From assembly GCF_037153985.1 (NCBI RefSeq), contig NZ_JBBAYI010000011.1, positions 124,001-188,000 on the forward strand: a DNA stretch of 64,000 nt, written 5' to 3'. The notes under the pieces were generated by a model. That model did not search any database. It saw only the letters and a list, made by a program, of their open reading frames with translations, and was not told the DNA's origin. The DNA comes from Emticicia sp037153985 (GTDB lineage: Bacteria > Bacteroidota > Bacteroidia > Cytophagales > Spirosomataceae). Made by a program: the position numbers and the translations under genes. Each line of letters starts with the position of its first letter. Position 1 is the stretch's first letter. This document shows, piece after piece, positions 41,876 to 51,094 of this stretch.

Positions 41876-44302
41876 ATGATAGATTCAGAAGAGCAAGTAC
41901 TCTGGTCGAATAAATACGTCAGATTTTTTAAAAGTACTATCGGAATCAGCAATACCATAGATAACATGATGGATGTGTTATTGGCATCGTTGATGAAGTT
42001 AGATATCGCAGAAAAAATTTACTATGTACATTTCTTGCCTTCTGATGTTGCTGAAATAGCTTACAGTTCAGATGCTTCTCTTGTGGGGCTTAAACTTCCG
42101 TTTTGCAGAGTAAATAGTTTAACAGATACCGCGTTTAAACTGATCGAAGAAGATGCTTCGGTTTTTAGCTTCGCAAACGAAGAGAAAAAAGTTATTGTTC
42201 AGTCAATTAAAACCGACCATACTACTGGCCTTCTGGTAAAAATCTGTGCTTTTGATACGCCCGTTCATAGCGATTACCGATATTTTTCTTTACTCTGCAA
42301 AATCAGGCTTGAAGAAATTATTTCGACCTACCAGACTACTACTGACCTGACAGAACTAAAAATCCGCTTTGAATCCATACTCAGTAAAAGCCCGATTCCT
42401 ATCGTTTTTGTTGACGAAAGCGCCAATGGTGTATTCTTGAATACAAAAGCCTATGACTTATTTGGTTTCTCGACCGACGAACCAATTACGACACAAAAAA
42501 TTACAGAGGGCTTTAACGATTTAATGAACAAACTCCAGAATAAAGAAGAAGTGCAAGCCAAAACACAGGAGTTGATGTTCTCGAATTCGATTGACCGCTG
42601 GCGTTGGAAATTTAATGCACCTATCAATAGAACTTATAACGTAATTACACAGGTAATTCATGTAAACCGTTATACAGGCCGAATCTGGATTTTTGAAGAT
42701 GTAACCATCGAAGAACAAGTTGAAGAACGCTTGCAGGAAATTAACCACCAGTTGATACATCTGGCCGAGAAAGAAAGGCGCGACAACGTGATGAAAACCA
42801 CTTTTCTGGCTAATATGAGCCACGAAATCCGTACGCCGATGAATGGGGTGATAGGGGCGGTAAGTTTACTTGAAAATACGGCGTTGTCTGACGAACAATT
42901 TGAACTCGTTAATATTATCAAGAAAAGCGGAGAAAGCCTTATTTCATTAATTAATGATATTCTCGATTATTCTAAAATAGAAGCAGGAGAGTTGCTGATT
43001 CAGCCAGAAGTATTCTCGTCTGTCGAACTGTTTGACGATTGCGTAGATGTATTCTATGCCACTGCGCTCGAAAAAGATATTCAGTTAAGAGTTATGCTAA
43101 ACCCGAATCTGCCAGTATACATCAGAGCAGATAGAAACAGGCTACGCCAGATAATACTGAACTTTATTTCAAATGCCGTTAAGTTTTCGCCAAACGGAAG
43201 TTGGGTAACGGTTAAGGTTTCGGCAAGACATATTGATAACAAAACCATTTTGTCGTGTAAAGTAATTGACCAAGGCAAAGGCATTGAACCTAACGAACAG
43301 GAAATCATATTTGACCGCTTTAAGCAACTTACCAACAAGCATTCAGGCGGAACAGGGCTTGGGTTGGCTATTTGTAAACGCCTGACCGAAATGATGGGCG
43401 GGCAGATAGGCGTAAAAAGTAAAGTTGGTGAGGGCGCAGAGTTTTTCTTTGAAGTACCTTTTGAAAATACTGACCTGAAACCAGTACTTCTGGGTGATTT
43501 ATTTAATAAATACTCAGAAACTGATACCTGTATCTGGACCCTAGACAGCCAAGAAGCTGTTGAGACTTTCCAGCAGTATTTTACTGATAAAAAGATGAAG
43601 CTCGTAGCTTTTGAAAAACCAGAACAGTTTTTTGAGGCACCTCATTCGCAGCCTTCGTTGATATTGGTTGATGCTACCCTGATGAGAGGACAATTAGAAA
43701 AAACCATCAGGTTTTTCAGAGAAAATGGCGTGCCTGCGCATGTACCCGTAGTAATGATGTCGTATACCCATGATAAAGATGCAAAAGAATATGAGAAACT
43801 GGGGTATGCCGATATGCTACTCAAACCATTGAAGTTGAAAAACCTCATGAAAATGGTTGAAAAATGGGTGTTTAAAACCGTAGTACAGCAGCAGGTTCAA
43901 AAACGTGAAGATAAACCTCAGAAAATTCTGACCGACCACAGCGTGCTCGTAGTAGAAGATAATGAATTTAACCAGAAAATTCTTAAACGGATTCTGGAAG
44001 GTGTAATGGACGAGTTCGATATGGTAGATACCGGCGAAAAAGCCGTAGCAGAATCGAAGAAAAAGAAATTCGACCTGATATTTATGGATATACAGCTGCC
44101 GGGTATTAATGGCATTATGACCTCGAAACTCATCAGAGAAGCCTATCAGGACGATGACCAGCCATTTATTATTGCCCTTACAGCCGATGTGTTCCTGAAA
44201 GATTCAAGTGCGCTTGAAGAAGCGGGTTTCGACGATTACCTGCCAAAACCGTATCGTCAGAAAGAAATTTTAGGCAAAATTGAAAATTATTTGCATCGCT
44301 AG
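41876..44302 (+). CDS. Hybrid sensor histidine kinase with PAS and two receiver domains
   Basis: 808 residues, no clear membrane helix, so probably cytoplasmic. Order: N-terminal domain of unknown fold (1-140), PAS domain (about 160-280; IPIVFVDESANGVFLNTKAYDLFG), HisKA with phosphoacceptor His316 in ANMSHEIRTPMNG, HATPase (about 420-540; DQGKGIEPNE and GGTGLGLAICKRL), a degenerate receiver (about 545-665; Asp599 present but the acidic pair replaced by TLDS), and a complete receiver with VEDNEFNQK and Asp738 in FMDIQLPG, with the conserved Lys near the end (PKPYRQK). Architecture like BarA/ArcB-type relays. Probably signals through the upstream Hpt protein. Confidence 0.9.
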   Translation: MIDSEEQVLWSNKYVRFFKSTIGISNTIDNMMDVLLASLMKLDIAEKIYYVHFLPSDVAEIAYSSDASLVGLKLPFCRVNSLTDTAFKLIEEDASVFSFANEEKKVIVQSIKTDHTTGLLVKICAFDTPVHSDYRYFSLLCKIRLEEIISTYQTTTDLTELKIRFESILSKSPIPIVFVDESANGVFLNTKAYDLFGFSTDEPITTQKITEGFNDLMNKLQNKEEVQAKTQELMFSNSIDRWRWKFNAPINRTYNVITQVIHVNRYTGRIWIFEDVTIEEQVEERLQEINHQLIHLAEKERRDNVMKTTFLANMSHEIRTPMNGVIGAVSLLENTALSDEQFELVNIIKKSGESLISLINDILDYSKIEAGELLIQPEVFSSVELFDDCVDVFYATALEKDIQLRVMLNPNLPVYIRADRNRLRQIILNFISNAVKFSPNGSWVTVKVSARHIDNKTILSCKVIDQGKGIEPNEQEIIFDRFKQLTNKHSGGTGLGLAICKRLTEMMGGQIGVKSKVGEGAEFFFEVPFENTDLKPVLLGDLFNKYSETDTCIWTLDSQEAVETFQQYFTDKKMKLVAFEKPEQFFEAPHSQPSLILVDATLMRGQLEKTIRFFRENGVPAHVPVVMMSYTHDKDAKEYEKLGYADMLLKPLKLKNLMKMVEKWVFKTVVQQQVQKREDKPQKILTDHSVLVVEDNEFNQKILKRILEGVMDEFDMVDTGEKAVAESKKKKFDLIFMDIQLPGINGIMTSKLIREAYQDDDQPFIIALTADVFLKDSSALEEAGFDDYLPKPYRQKEILGKIENYLHR

Positions 44303-44306
44303 AAAC

Positions 44307-45014
44307 TTACATGGTTTTGTAGCCCGAGGTCGAAAACTTAATAGGTTTATTGCTTACTTCTTTGCAAACCATACTATATTTATCGTTGGTGGCTTTGTTA
44401 GTGGTTTGTACTTCTAGCGGAACCCCCTTCATATCGGTTGGCATAGGTGTGCCTGTGCTTTTAGCTAGTTGCTGAGCCATCACTTTATAGAAATTAGCCG
44501 AAGCAATAGGCACTTTCTCGCTCATCCAGACTGAAGTCGAATAATCAGCATTTTCTGTTACCCACTCGTCGCAACTATACCCTAAAATAGTTTTGGTACG
44601 TCCGGTCTTTCGAGGGGTCGAGGTTTTCTTTTTAGGGTCTTTCTGAATGTCTTTCATCGATTTCTCTATATCAACCGACATTCCCATTACTACCTTTTGT
44701 TCTTCCATAAACATTATCATGGTATTATCAGTATAATCAATAACAGCACGCATATTTTTGCCTTGCCCCATATTCATGTTAATGCCAAAAATTGACTCGT
44801 TATTTTTCGGGAAATACCATGTTTGTTCACCTTTATAAGATTTTCCTTTGTTGGTAGAGGTCGTTTCAAATTTGAGCGAACCCGCAAAGTTATATTCAGG
44901 TTTTACTTTCACTTTTTGCCCGCCAGTCATCGCTTTTCTGATGTCAGTAGGATTTTGAGCAACCAACCCATTGGTTAATGAAGAAATAAGTAAAATAAAC
45001 AGTAAGTTTTTCAT
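44307..45014 (-). CDS. Exported DUF4412-like protein
   Basis: 235 residues from ATG 45014, giving a signal peptide (MKNLLFILLISSLTNGLVAQ); ATG 45116 upstream lacks one. The body is a beta-rich periplasmic protein: FAGSLKFETTSTNKGKSYKG, VIDYTDNTMIMFMEEQK, KTILGYSCDEWVTEN and a C-terminal PLEVQTTN segment follow the DUF4412 pattern (proteins that carry a bound species through Met-rich regions; role unknown). A Met-rich stretch (MNMGQGKNM) could bind metal, inference only. Convergent with the hybrid kinase with four bases between. Confidence 0.75.
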   Translation of the reverse strand: MKNLLFILLISSLTNGLVAQNPTDIRKAMTGGQKVKVKPEYNFAGSLKFETTSTNKGKSYKGEQTWYFPKNNESIFGINMNMGQGKNMRAVIDYTDNTMIMFMEEQKVVMGMSVDIEKSMKDIQKDPKKKTSTPRKTGRTKTILGYSCDEWVTENADYSTSVWMSEKVPIASANFYKVMAQQLAKSTGTPMPTDMKGVPLEVQTTNKATNDKYSMVCKEVSNKPIKFSTSGYKTM

Positions 45015-45161
45015 GATTAAAACTAAGGTTATAAATGTTGGTACTTCATGAAACAAGCCTCCATTGAAACGAAAATGTATGAGGCGTATTATAGTAGCTG
45101 GCATACTAAGTAACAAAGTATTTATTAAGTGGATGGGGCTTATGCTGAAAACAGTTTTGTT

Positions 45162-45923
45162 TTATATTTCAAACGATACTTCTTTGAAATCAAAATGTTC
45201 AATAATGCCATCAACTTCAATCATAAGCATCCCATTGCTGGCGATGTCTACAATCTTGCCTATAAAACGAATACCATCCTTTTTAAAATAATGATTCTCC
45301 TGATATCGGAACAAGTGCTGCAAATATTGTTTTTTCTGAGTAGCAGCATGGCCGTTTTTTAACTGTAAGTAGTATTTTTCAAGTGACACACAAAGGTCGC
45401 CTATCAGTTGTTCCAGATCAAACTCATCCTGACGGGTTGCTAGCCTTAATGATATGGCCTTGCTGTCTGAAAAACTTAACTGATTTATATTCAGGCCAAT
45501 ACCTGCAATGGCATGGCTTATACGGCTGCCAGCTAAAGTATTTTCGATAAGTATGCCGCCCATTTTCCGGTTGCCCACATAAATATCGTTTGGCCACTTT
45601 ATACTTAAACCTTCAGGTATGTACCTGCTCAGAAAATCATGTACACCCAATGAAACAGCAATATTTAGCTGAAACTGTGAAGAAGCACTTAGAAAATCAG
45701 GTTTTAGAATGACCGACATGGTAATATTCTGCCCCGGAAGAGCCTCCCAACTATTGCCACGTTGTCCTCTTCCGGCGGTTTGGTCAGATGTTATGACAAC
45801 TGTGCCATCAAAAATTGATTCGTTTTGAATTTTTTCTGCGGCTATGTCGTTAGTAGAATGACAACTTGGCAGATAAACGATATTTTTGCCAAGAAATAGA
45901 GTTTTGGGCTGAAAATTGTGCAA
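45162..45923 (-). CDS. birA: Biotin--[acetyl-CoA-carboxylase] ligase
   Basis: 253 residues, catalytic and C-terminal domains only, with no N-terminal helix-turn-helix, so it ligates biotin but does not repress transcription. Motifs: VYLPSCHSTNDIA, the biotinyl-AMP loop TAGRGQRGNSWEA, LSIKWPNDIYVGNRKMGGILIEN, and a final SH3-like beta domain (IVDIASNGMLMIEV). Serves the biotin carrier of acyl-CoA carboxylases, one subunit of which is encoded at 24984. Confidence 0.93.
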   Translation of the reverse strand: MHNFQPKTLFLGKNIVYLPSCHSTNDIAAEKIQNESIFDGTVVITSDQTAGRGQRGNSWEALPGQNITMSVILKPDFLSASSQFQLNIAVSLGVHDFLSRYIPEGLSIKWPNDIYVGNRKMGGILIENTLAGSRISHAIAGIGLNINQLSFSDSKAISLRLATRQDEFDLEQLIGDLCVSLEKYYLQLKNGHAATQKKQYLQHLFRYQENHYFKKDGIRFIGKIVDIASNGMLMIEVDGIIEHFDFKEVSFEI

Positions 45924-46079
45924 CTTTTTATTAATTTAGCGTTTTCACTATAAAATATTGCTATTTTATAGTTTTAAATATATATTTAGATAGAAAATAA
46001 ACTGTTATTCTGAGATATGCCGCAGAAATCTCTCCTTTTGAAGAGCATACAACCGACATATTTCTTGCAAAATTAAAAC

Positions 46080-46490
46080 ATGATAGAAAAAAATAAAGAA
46101 CTTTCAGGTGAAGAACTTTGCCGCTTGGTAGTACACGGAATGTTAGAGAAAAAGGCGGCTAATATTGTGGTAATGGATTTGAGAAATGTGAAAAATGCGA
46201 TTACTGACTTTTTCGTTATTTGTTCGGGTAATACTGACACACAAATTGACGCAATTGCAACTTCGATAGATGAAGAAATATTTAAGGCTTCAAGACTGCA
46301 CCCTTGGCATCAGGAGGGTAAACAAAACAAAGAATGGATTTTACTAGACTACGTTGACGTGGTAGCACATGTTTTCAGAAAGGACCGTCGTAAGTTCTAT
46401 GACCTTGAATCATTATGGGGTGATGCCGAACTGACCGAAATTGCTGAAAGTATGGAACCAGAACCACTTAAACAAATACTAATAGATTGA
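46080..46490 (+). CDS. rsfS: Ribosome silencing factor RsfS
   Basis: 136 residues with the RsfS/Iojap domain: AANIVVMDLRNVKNAITDFFVICSG, HPWHQEGKQNKEWILLDYVDVVAHVF and YDLESLWGDA near the end. Binds ribosomal protein uL14 and blocks joining of ribosomal subunits in slow growth. Directly upstream of ftsH, the usual Bacteroidota arrangement, with a terminator between. Confidence 0.95.
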   Translation: MIEKNKELSGEELCRLVVHGMLEKKAANIVVMDLRNVKNAITDFFVICSGNTDTQIDAIATSIDEEIFKASRLHPWHQEGKQNKEWILLDYVDVVAHVFRKDRRKFYDLESLWGDAELTEIAESMEPEPLKQILID

Positions 46491-46505
46491 CGTTTAACCA
46501 AAAAG

Positions 46506-46538
46506 AACCTTTACAGTTGAGCAATTTTTGTAAAGGTT
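46506..46538 (+). terminator. Intrinsic terminator between rsfS and ftsH
   Basis: Perfect 10-bp stem AACCTTTACA/TGTAAAGGTT with a 13-base loop followed by TTTTCTG, 16 bases after the rsfS stop. It would separate the two transcripts or attenuate between them. Confidence 0.7.
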
Positions 46539-46583
46539 TTCTGTATTAATAATAATTGCATTAAACTTTGAAAAAACAAGAAC

Positions 46584-48620
46584 ATGTCAGAGAACAACAG
46601 TAATGACTTTCCAAAGAAAAAACCACAAAATAGTGGTGGTGGAGGTTTGCAGGGATGGATTGTAGCGGCTATTATTATCGGAATTGTAGGCTTTTTGCTC
46701 TATTCAAGGCAAGCAACACTTTCGCCTATCAAGTATAAGCAGTTGGAGCAAATGATTTTGCAAAAAGACGTTCAAAGCGTAGCCGTAGTTCAAGGAAACC
46801 GCACCGTTGAAATTACGCTTACCCGCGAGGCCCTGCAAAAACCTCAATACACAAAGGAATTAGGAAACAACAAGTTTGTTAGTGGACCACACCTCAAAAT
46901 CAATATTGTGTCGGAAGAGTCTTTCATGAACGATTACCGTGAATTTTTGAAAAACGCACCTATTGAGGAAAATTACCGCCAGTCGCTTTATCCTGAAAGT
47001 ATTGAAAGAGAGAACATTATGAATATGTTTTGGAGCTTTTTCCCTTTCGTTCTGGTACTAGGCTTAATGTATTTCCTGATGAGCCGTATGGCTGGAGGTG
47101 GTGGCCCCGGTGGCGCTATTTTCAATATTGGTAAATCAAGAGCGGCATTATTTGATGCTGACAGTAAAGTAAAAATTACCTTTAGTGATGTAGCAGGTCT
47201 GGAAGAAGCCAAAGAAGAACTACAAGAGATTGTAGACTTCCTGAAAACACCTAAAAAATATACCGAACTAGGAGGTAAAATCCCGAAAGGAGCCCTTTTA
47301 GTAGGCCCTCCGGGTACTGGTAAAACCCTTTTGGCTAAAGCTGTTGCCGGCGAAGCAAGTGTTCCTTTCTTTTCACTTTCAGGCTCTGACTTCGTCGAAA
47401 TGTTTGTAGGTGTGGGTGCTGCACGTGTGCGTGACCTCTTTAAACAAGCCAAAGAAAAAGCACCTTGTATTATATTTATTGATGAGATTGATGCCGTTGG
47501 GCGTTCGCGTGGGCGTGGTGCAATGCCGGGTGCAAACGATGAGCGTGAAAACACATTGAACTCACTATTGGTTGAAATGGATGGTTTTGGGTCTGATGCC
47601 GGTATTATTATTCTGGCAGCTACTAACCGCCCTGATGTACTGGATTCTGCCTTGATGCGTCCGGGCCGTTTTGACCGCCAGATAAGTGTTGATACCCCCG
47701 ATTTGAATGGTCGTGAAGCTATTTTCAAGGTACACATGAGACCTCTAAAATTAGCCGATTCAATTGATATTAAAAAACTGGCAGCACAAACGCCTGGCTT
47801 TGCAGGTGCCGAGATTGCCAACGTTTGTAATGAAGCAGCTTTATTAGCGGCTCGCCGTGGAAAGAGCGCAATTGATATGCAGGATTTCCATGATGCAATT
47901 GACCGTGAAATTGGTGGCTTAGAAAAGAAAAACAAACTTATTTCACCAGAAGAGAAAGAAATTGTGGCTTACCACGAAGCAGGCCATGCCGTAGCTGGAT
48001 GGTTCCTTGAGCATGCCAACCCGCTGGTAAAAGTAAGTATTGTGCCACGTGGTATTGCAGCATTAGGATATGCCCAATACCTGCCAAAAGAACAATATCT
48101 GTATCGGACAGAACAACTATTCGACGAAATGTGTATGACCCTCGGAGGGCGCGCTGCCGAAGAAGTTGTGTTCGGGAAAATTTCAACAGGTGCTTTGAGT
48201 GACCTTGAAAGAGTAACTAAAAGTGCTTATGGCATGACTACCATCTATGGTATGAACGACCGCATCGGTAATGTATCTTTCTACGATTCAAAAGGTCAGG
48301 GCGAGTATTCGTTTACAAAACCTTATTCGGAAGAAACAGCAAAAATTATTGATGAAGAGGTTAAAAAACTAATAGAACAGGCTTACACACGTACAAAAGA
48401 TTTATTAATCGAAAAACGTGAAGCATTAGAGAAAATCGCACAGGAATTGTTGAAAAAAGAAATCATTTATCAGTCTGACTTAGTTGAGCTTATTGGTAAA
48501 AGACCTTTTGAAAAACTAACCAACTATCAGGAGTTTATGGATAGTGATAGCGATAACAGTATCAAAGAAAAAGATAAAAAGAATGATAAAAGCGAGAAAA
48601 AGGTTGAAGAAAACGCCTAA
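46584..48620 (+). CDS. ftsH: ATP-dependent zinc metalloprotease FtsH
   Basis: 678 residues. Two membrane helices (about 26-42 and 148-168) flank a short periplasmic domain. AAA domain with Walker A GPPGTGKT at 241-248, Walker B IIFIDEIDA, and arginine-finger region ATNRPDVLDSALMRPGRFDR. Zinc protease motif H464-E-A-G-H468. Degrades membrane and regulatory proteins. The C-terminal tail is strongly charged (about 640-678, alternating Lys, Asp and Glu), as in other Bacteroidota FtsH. Confidence 0.97.
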   Translation: MSENNSNDFPKKKPQNSGGGGLQGWIVAAIIIGIVGFLLYSRQATLSPIKYKQLEQMILQKDVQSVAVVQGNRTVEITLTREALQKPQYTKELGNNKFVSGPHLKINIVSEESFMNDYREFLKNAPIEENYRQSLYPESIERENIMNMFWSFFPFVLVLGLMYFLMSRMAGGGGPGGAIFNIGKSRAALFDADSKVKITFSDVAGLEEAKEELQEIVDFLKTPKKYTELGGKIPKGALLVGPPGTGKTLLAKAVAGEASVPFFSLSGSDFVEMFVGVGAARVRDLFKQAKEKAPCIIFIDEIDAVGRSRGRGAMPGANDERENTLNSLLVEMDGFGSDAGIIILAATNRPDVLDSALMRPGRFDRQISVDTPDLNGREAIFKVHMRPLKLADSIDIKKLAAQTPGFAGAEIANVCNEAALLAARRGKSAIDMQDFHDAIDREIGGLEKKNKLISPEEKEIVAYHEAGHAVAGWFLEHANPLVKVSIVPRGIAALGYAQYLPKEQYLYRTEQLFDEMCMTLGGRAAEEVVFGKISTGALSDLERVTKSAYGMTTIYGMNDRIGNVSFYDSKGQGEYSFTKPYSEETAKIIDEEVKKLIEQAYTRTKDLLIEKREALEKIAQELLKKEIIYQSDLVELIGKRPFEKLTNYQEFMDSDSDNSIKEKDKKNDKSEKKVEENA

Positions 48621-48640
48621 TCTTTGCTTTAGTCCATATA

Positions 48641-48675
48641 AAAAACAGTTGTCGGGTATTCCGGCAACTGTTTTT
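48641..48675. terminator. Strong bidirectional terminator
   Basis: A 15-bp stem with one G-T wobble (AAAAACAGTTGTCGG at 48641-48655 with its near-complement at 48661-48675) and a five-base loop, between ftsH (stop 48620) and the convergent barrel gene (stop 48694). Confidence 0.9.
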
Positions 48676-48693
48676 ATTTTTATGAATATCTTA

Positions 48694-49530
48694 TTACTTA
48701 ACTAACCCGATAGACAACACTAAGGCTTTGGAAGAAATCTGTAATTTTGAAGGATTGCTGTTTGGCCCAATTTCATAATCAATCATATTGCCCATTGAGG
48801 TCTCAAAACGACCTTGAATAAAGAAACGATGAAATTCAAACCCAATACCCGCACTCACACCAAAATAAGGGTGTTTGACTAAATCTTTTTTGAAATCTTT
48901 AATAGTATAAGTTTTAACGGCATCTTCTAACGCCGAATTGAAACTGATTGGAAACTCAACCATTGGGCCCGCAAAAATCCTTCCTTGCCTGAAACGTATT
49001 CCTAGCAGAACAGGCACATTAATTACCGATAAAGTAGTATTAACACGCTTAAATAACTGGCCATTGCTTTGTATAATATCAAACTTGCCGCCCTTTTGCG
49101 TATAAGTAAGCTCAGGTTGCAAGAAAAAAGAACCTTTGGTAAGCCTGATAAAAAAACTTCCCAGATAACCAAGTACCATTTCTTTGTTTGATAAAACTTG
49201 GTCTCTTACAATTCGATTATTCTCTAATAGGGGTGTTCCACTAGATGTTACCCTAACCACGTTTACTTCTTTGGTTGTAAAACTTCCCAGATTAATACCT
49301 CCTCTAACACCCCACTGAAACCCAACGTTATCTCTTTTGTATTCGTCGGCATAGCTCATGGTGGTGTCGGGTTCGGCTACCTTTTTGCGTTTTTTCTGTG
49401 GTTTTTCATCATTGATAACAAAAGGCGTAATCTTTACCGAATCCTTCGGAGTACTCAGGGTGTCTTGTTTTACTTGTGCCAATAACGATGTAGATACCAG
49501 ACTCAATAGCAATATTAATTTTTTTTTCAT
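48694..49530 (-). CDS. Outer-membrane beta-barrel protein (PorT-like family)
   Basis: 278 residues with a signal peptide (MKKKLILLLSLVSTSLLAQ). After a soluble linker rich in Lys and Asp (about 20-70), the rest has alternating beta pattern: WGVRGGINLGSF, KGSFFLQPELTYTQKGG, VINVPVLLGIRF, GRIFAGPMVEFPIS, PYFGVSAGIGFEF and final SKALVLSIGLVK. This is the PorT/OmpW-like barrel 2 domain common in Bacteroidota. Specific role (secretion partner or porin) unknown. Confidence 0.85.
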   Translation of the reverse strand: MKKKLILLLSLVSTSLLAQVKQDTLSTPKDSVKITPFVINDEKPQKKRKKVAEPDTTMSYADEYKRDNVGFQWGVRGGINLGSFTTKEVNVVRVTSSGTPLLENNRIVRDQVLSNKEMVLGYLGSFFIRLTKGSFFLQPELTYTQKGGKFDIIQSNGQLFKRVNTTLSVINVPVLLGIRFRQGRIFAGPMVEFPISFNSALEDAVKTYTIKDFKKDLVKHPYFGVSAGIGFEFHRFFIQGRFETSMGNMIDYEIGPNSNPSKLQISSKALVLSIGLVK

Positions 49531-49694
49531 AGATGATTTGTATGAGTAGCAATATTTATGTGTAATAATAGTATATATTCAGTAATGGTTAAAAGTGTGT
49601 ATTTAGGTTGGAACAAAGCAAAAATCACGCCATAAGAGCTAGCCCCCAAGCCTGAAAACCACGTCCAGAAAAACAAAATAATATTTAACAATTA

Positions 49695-50120
49695 TTATTT
49701 ATTTCCCAGAATTGCCACTGTAAATCTTACAACGCAAACCAGTTTTTGTTCTTCATTTGTAATTTTAATATCCCAGATGTGGGTAGTGCGCCCTAAATGT
49801 AACGGAGTAGCTTTGGCATAAACCCAGTTGCCACTACTAACAGAACGAATATGATTGGCATTAATTTCAAGGCCAACGGCTTGTTGTTTGGTGGGGTCAT
49901 CGAGGGTCATGAAAGAAGCAATGCTTCCGAGTGTTTCGGCCAATGCTACTGACGCTCCGCCGTGCAGAATCCCGAAGGGTTGGCAGGTACGGTGGTCAAC
50001 AGGCATACGGGCAGTAACATAGTCTTCGCCAATTTCCACAAACTCAATGCCGAGGTGTTCGCCCATTGAGTTTGTATTCACTAATTTTAGTTTTTCAAAA
50101 TCAAGATGTTTCTTAAACAT
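49695..50120 (-). CDS. PaaI-type hotdog thioesterase
   Basis: 141 residues. HGGASVALAETLGSIAS contains the Gly-Gly and Glu catalytic pair of the PaaI/EntH thioesterase group; VTARMPVDHRTCQPFGIL lies before it and VYAKATPLHLGRTTHIWDI after. Homologues hydrolyse aromatic or menaquinone-precursor acyl-CoA such as 1,4-dihydroxy-2-naphthoyl-CoA, which is plausible for a menaquinone-using organism. Substrate not certain. Divergent from the phosphatase gene. Confidence 0.88.
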   Translation of the reverse strand: MFKKHLDFEKLKLVNTNSMGEHLGIEFVEIGEDYVTARMPVDHRTCQPFGILHGGASVALAETLGSIASFMTLDDPTKQQAVGLEINANHIRSVSSGNWVYAKATPLHLGRTTHIWDIKITNEEQKLVCVVRFTVAILGNK

Positions 50121-50214
50121 AGTTTTAATGTTAATTATAAATGAATATCTGCTTTAATGGGAGAGGTTTCCTTAAAAAATCCTGAAAAACGTGTGTCTGT
50201 GCTTAAAGTTTTTG

Positions 50215-50222
50215 TAATTTTG
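50215..50222 (+). promoter_or_regulatory. Candidate -7 box (TAATTTTG) for the phosphatase gene
   Basis: TAATTTTG matches TAnnTTTG 86 bases before the TTG start at 50308. No suitable -33 TTG was seen. Confidence 0.3.
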
Positions 50223-50307
50223 GAAACGAGTTCTGATTGAAAGCTAAAACTAAGTTTTGTTTTATAAACTTTCAATCTTTTGTTTGATTAATCTAAAAAT
50301 TACCATT

Positions 50308-50943
50308 TTGTCAACTAAAACAATTTATCTGATTCGTCACGGAGAAACAGAATTTAACAGAAAAGGAATTGTTCAAGGAAGCGGAGTAGATTCAGACCTG
50401 AATCATTTAGGATTTGCACAAGCACGTGCATTTTTTGATGCTTACAAAGACATCCCCTTTCATAAAATTTATACTTCAAAATTACGTCGAACTGTTCAGA
50501 GTGTTCAGGAATTTATTAATCTCGGTATTGATTTTGAAAGCCTTGAAGGGTTGAACGAAATAAGCTGGGGCGAAAAAGAAGGAACAGCTCCTAACTACCA
50601 GCAAGATGAGTTTTATCTGGATGTATTGCAACGATGGAGAAAAGGAGAAACCAATATTCCGGCGGCTAAAGGTGGAGAAACACCAGAAGATGTAATGGCA
50701 AGACAAAAAGTGGCTTTCGAAACTATTCTGTCGCGCCCTGAAGAGGAAACAATACTGGTAGCTATGCACGGGCGTGCAATCAGAATTTTACTGACACACT
50801 TGCTCGACCTGCCTCTTTCGGCTATGGATGATTTTGAGCATACTAACCTGTGTCTTTATAAACTTACTTACTCATATCATCAGAAGGCTTTCACGCTTGA
50901 TGTCCGAAATGATGTAGCCCATTTAATGGCTTTGGCTGAATAA
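50308..50943 (+). CDS. Histidine phosphatase family protein (phosphoglycerate mutase-like)
   Basis: 211 residues starting at TTG 50308 directly before STKTIYLIRHGETEFN; an in-frame TTG at 50257 would add 17 unlikely residues. The RHG motif contains catalytic His11, with VAMHGRAIRILL carrying the second His and SKLRRTVQS the arginine region. Cytoplasmic phosphatase; could act on alpha-ribazole-phosphate, sugar phosphates or as an orthologue of GpmB. Substrate unknown. Confidence 0.85.
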   Translation: MSTKTIYLIRHGETEFNRKGIVQGSGVDSDLNHLGFAQARAFFDAYKDIPFHKIYTSKLRRTVQSVQEFINLGIDFESLEGLNEISWGEKEGTAPNYQQDEFYLDVLQRWRKGETNIPAAKGGETPEDVMARQKVAFETILSRPEEETILVAMHGRAIRILLTHLLDLPLSAMDDFEHTNLCLYKLTYSYHQKAFTLDVRNDVAHLMALAE

Positions 50944-51094
50944 CAATATTTCCGTTTATTGAGGCATATTTCCATTGATGTATAAAAAACACCCGTACGA
51001 GCTTTTTGCTTTATTTTTATATTACATGAAAAACTATTACGGTTTTAAAATGTCTGACAATAGATTATTTCTCTAGAACAGAGCCGTATTTCTG

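Noticed and set aside
46988..47935. Minus-strand frame of 315 codons inside ftsH
   Set aside because: Antisense to a fully conserved FtsH; long only because of codon composition.
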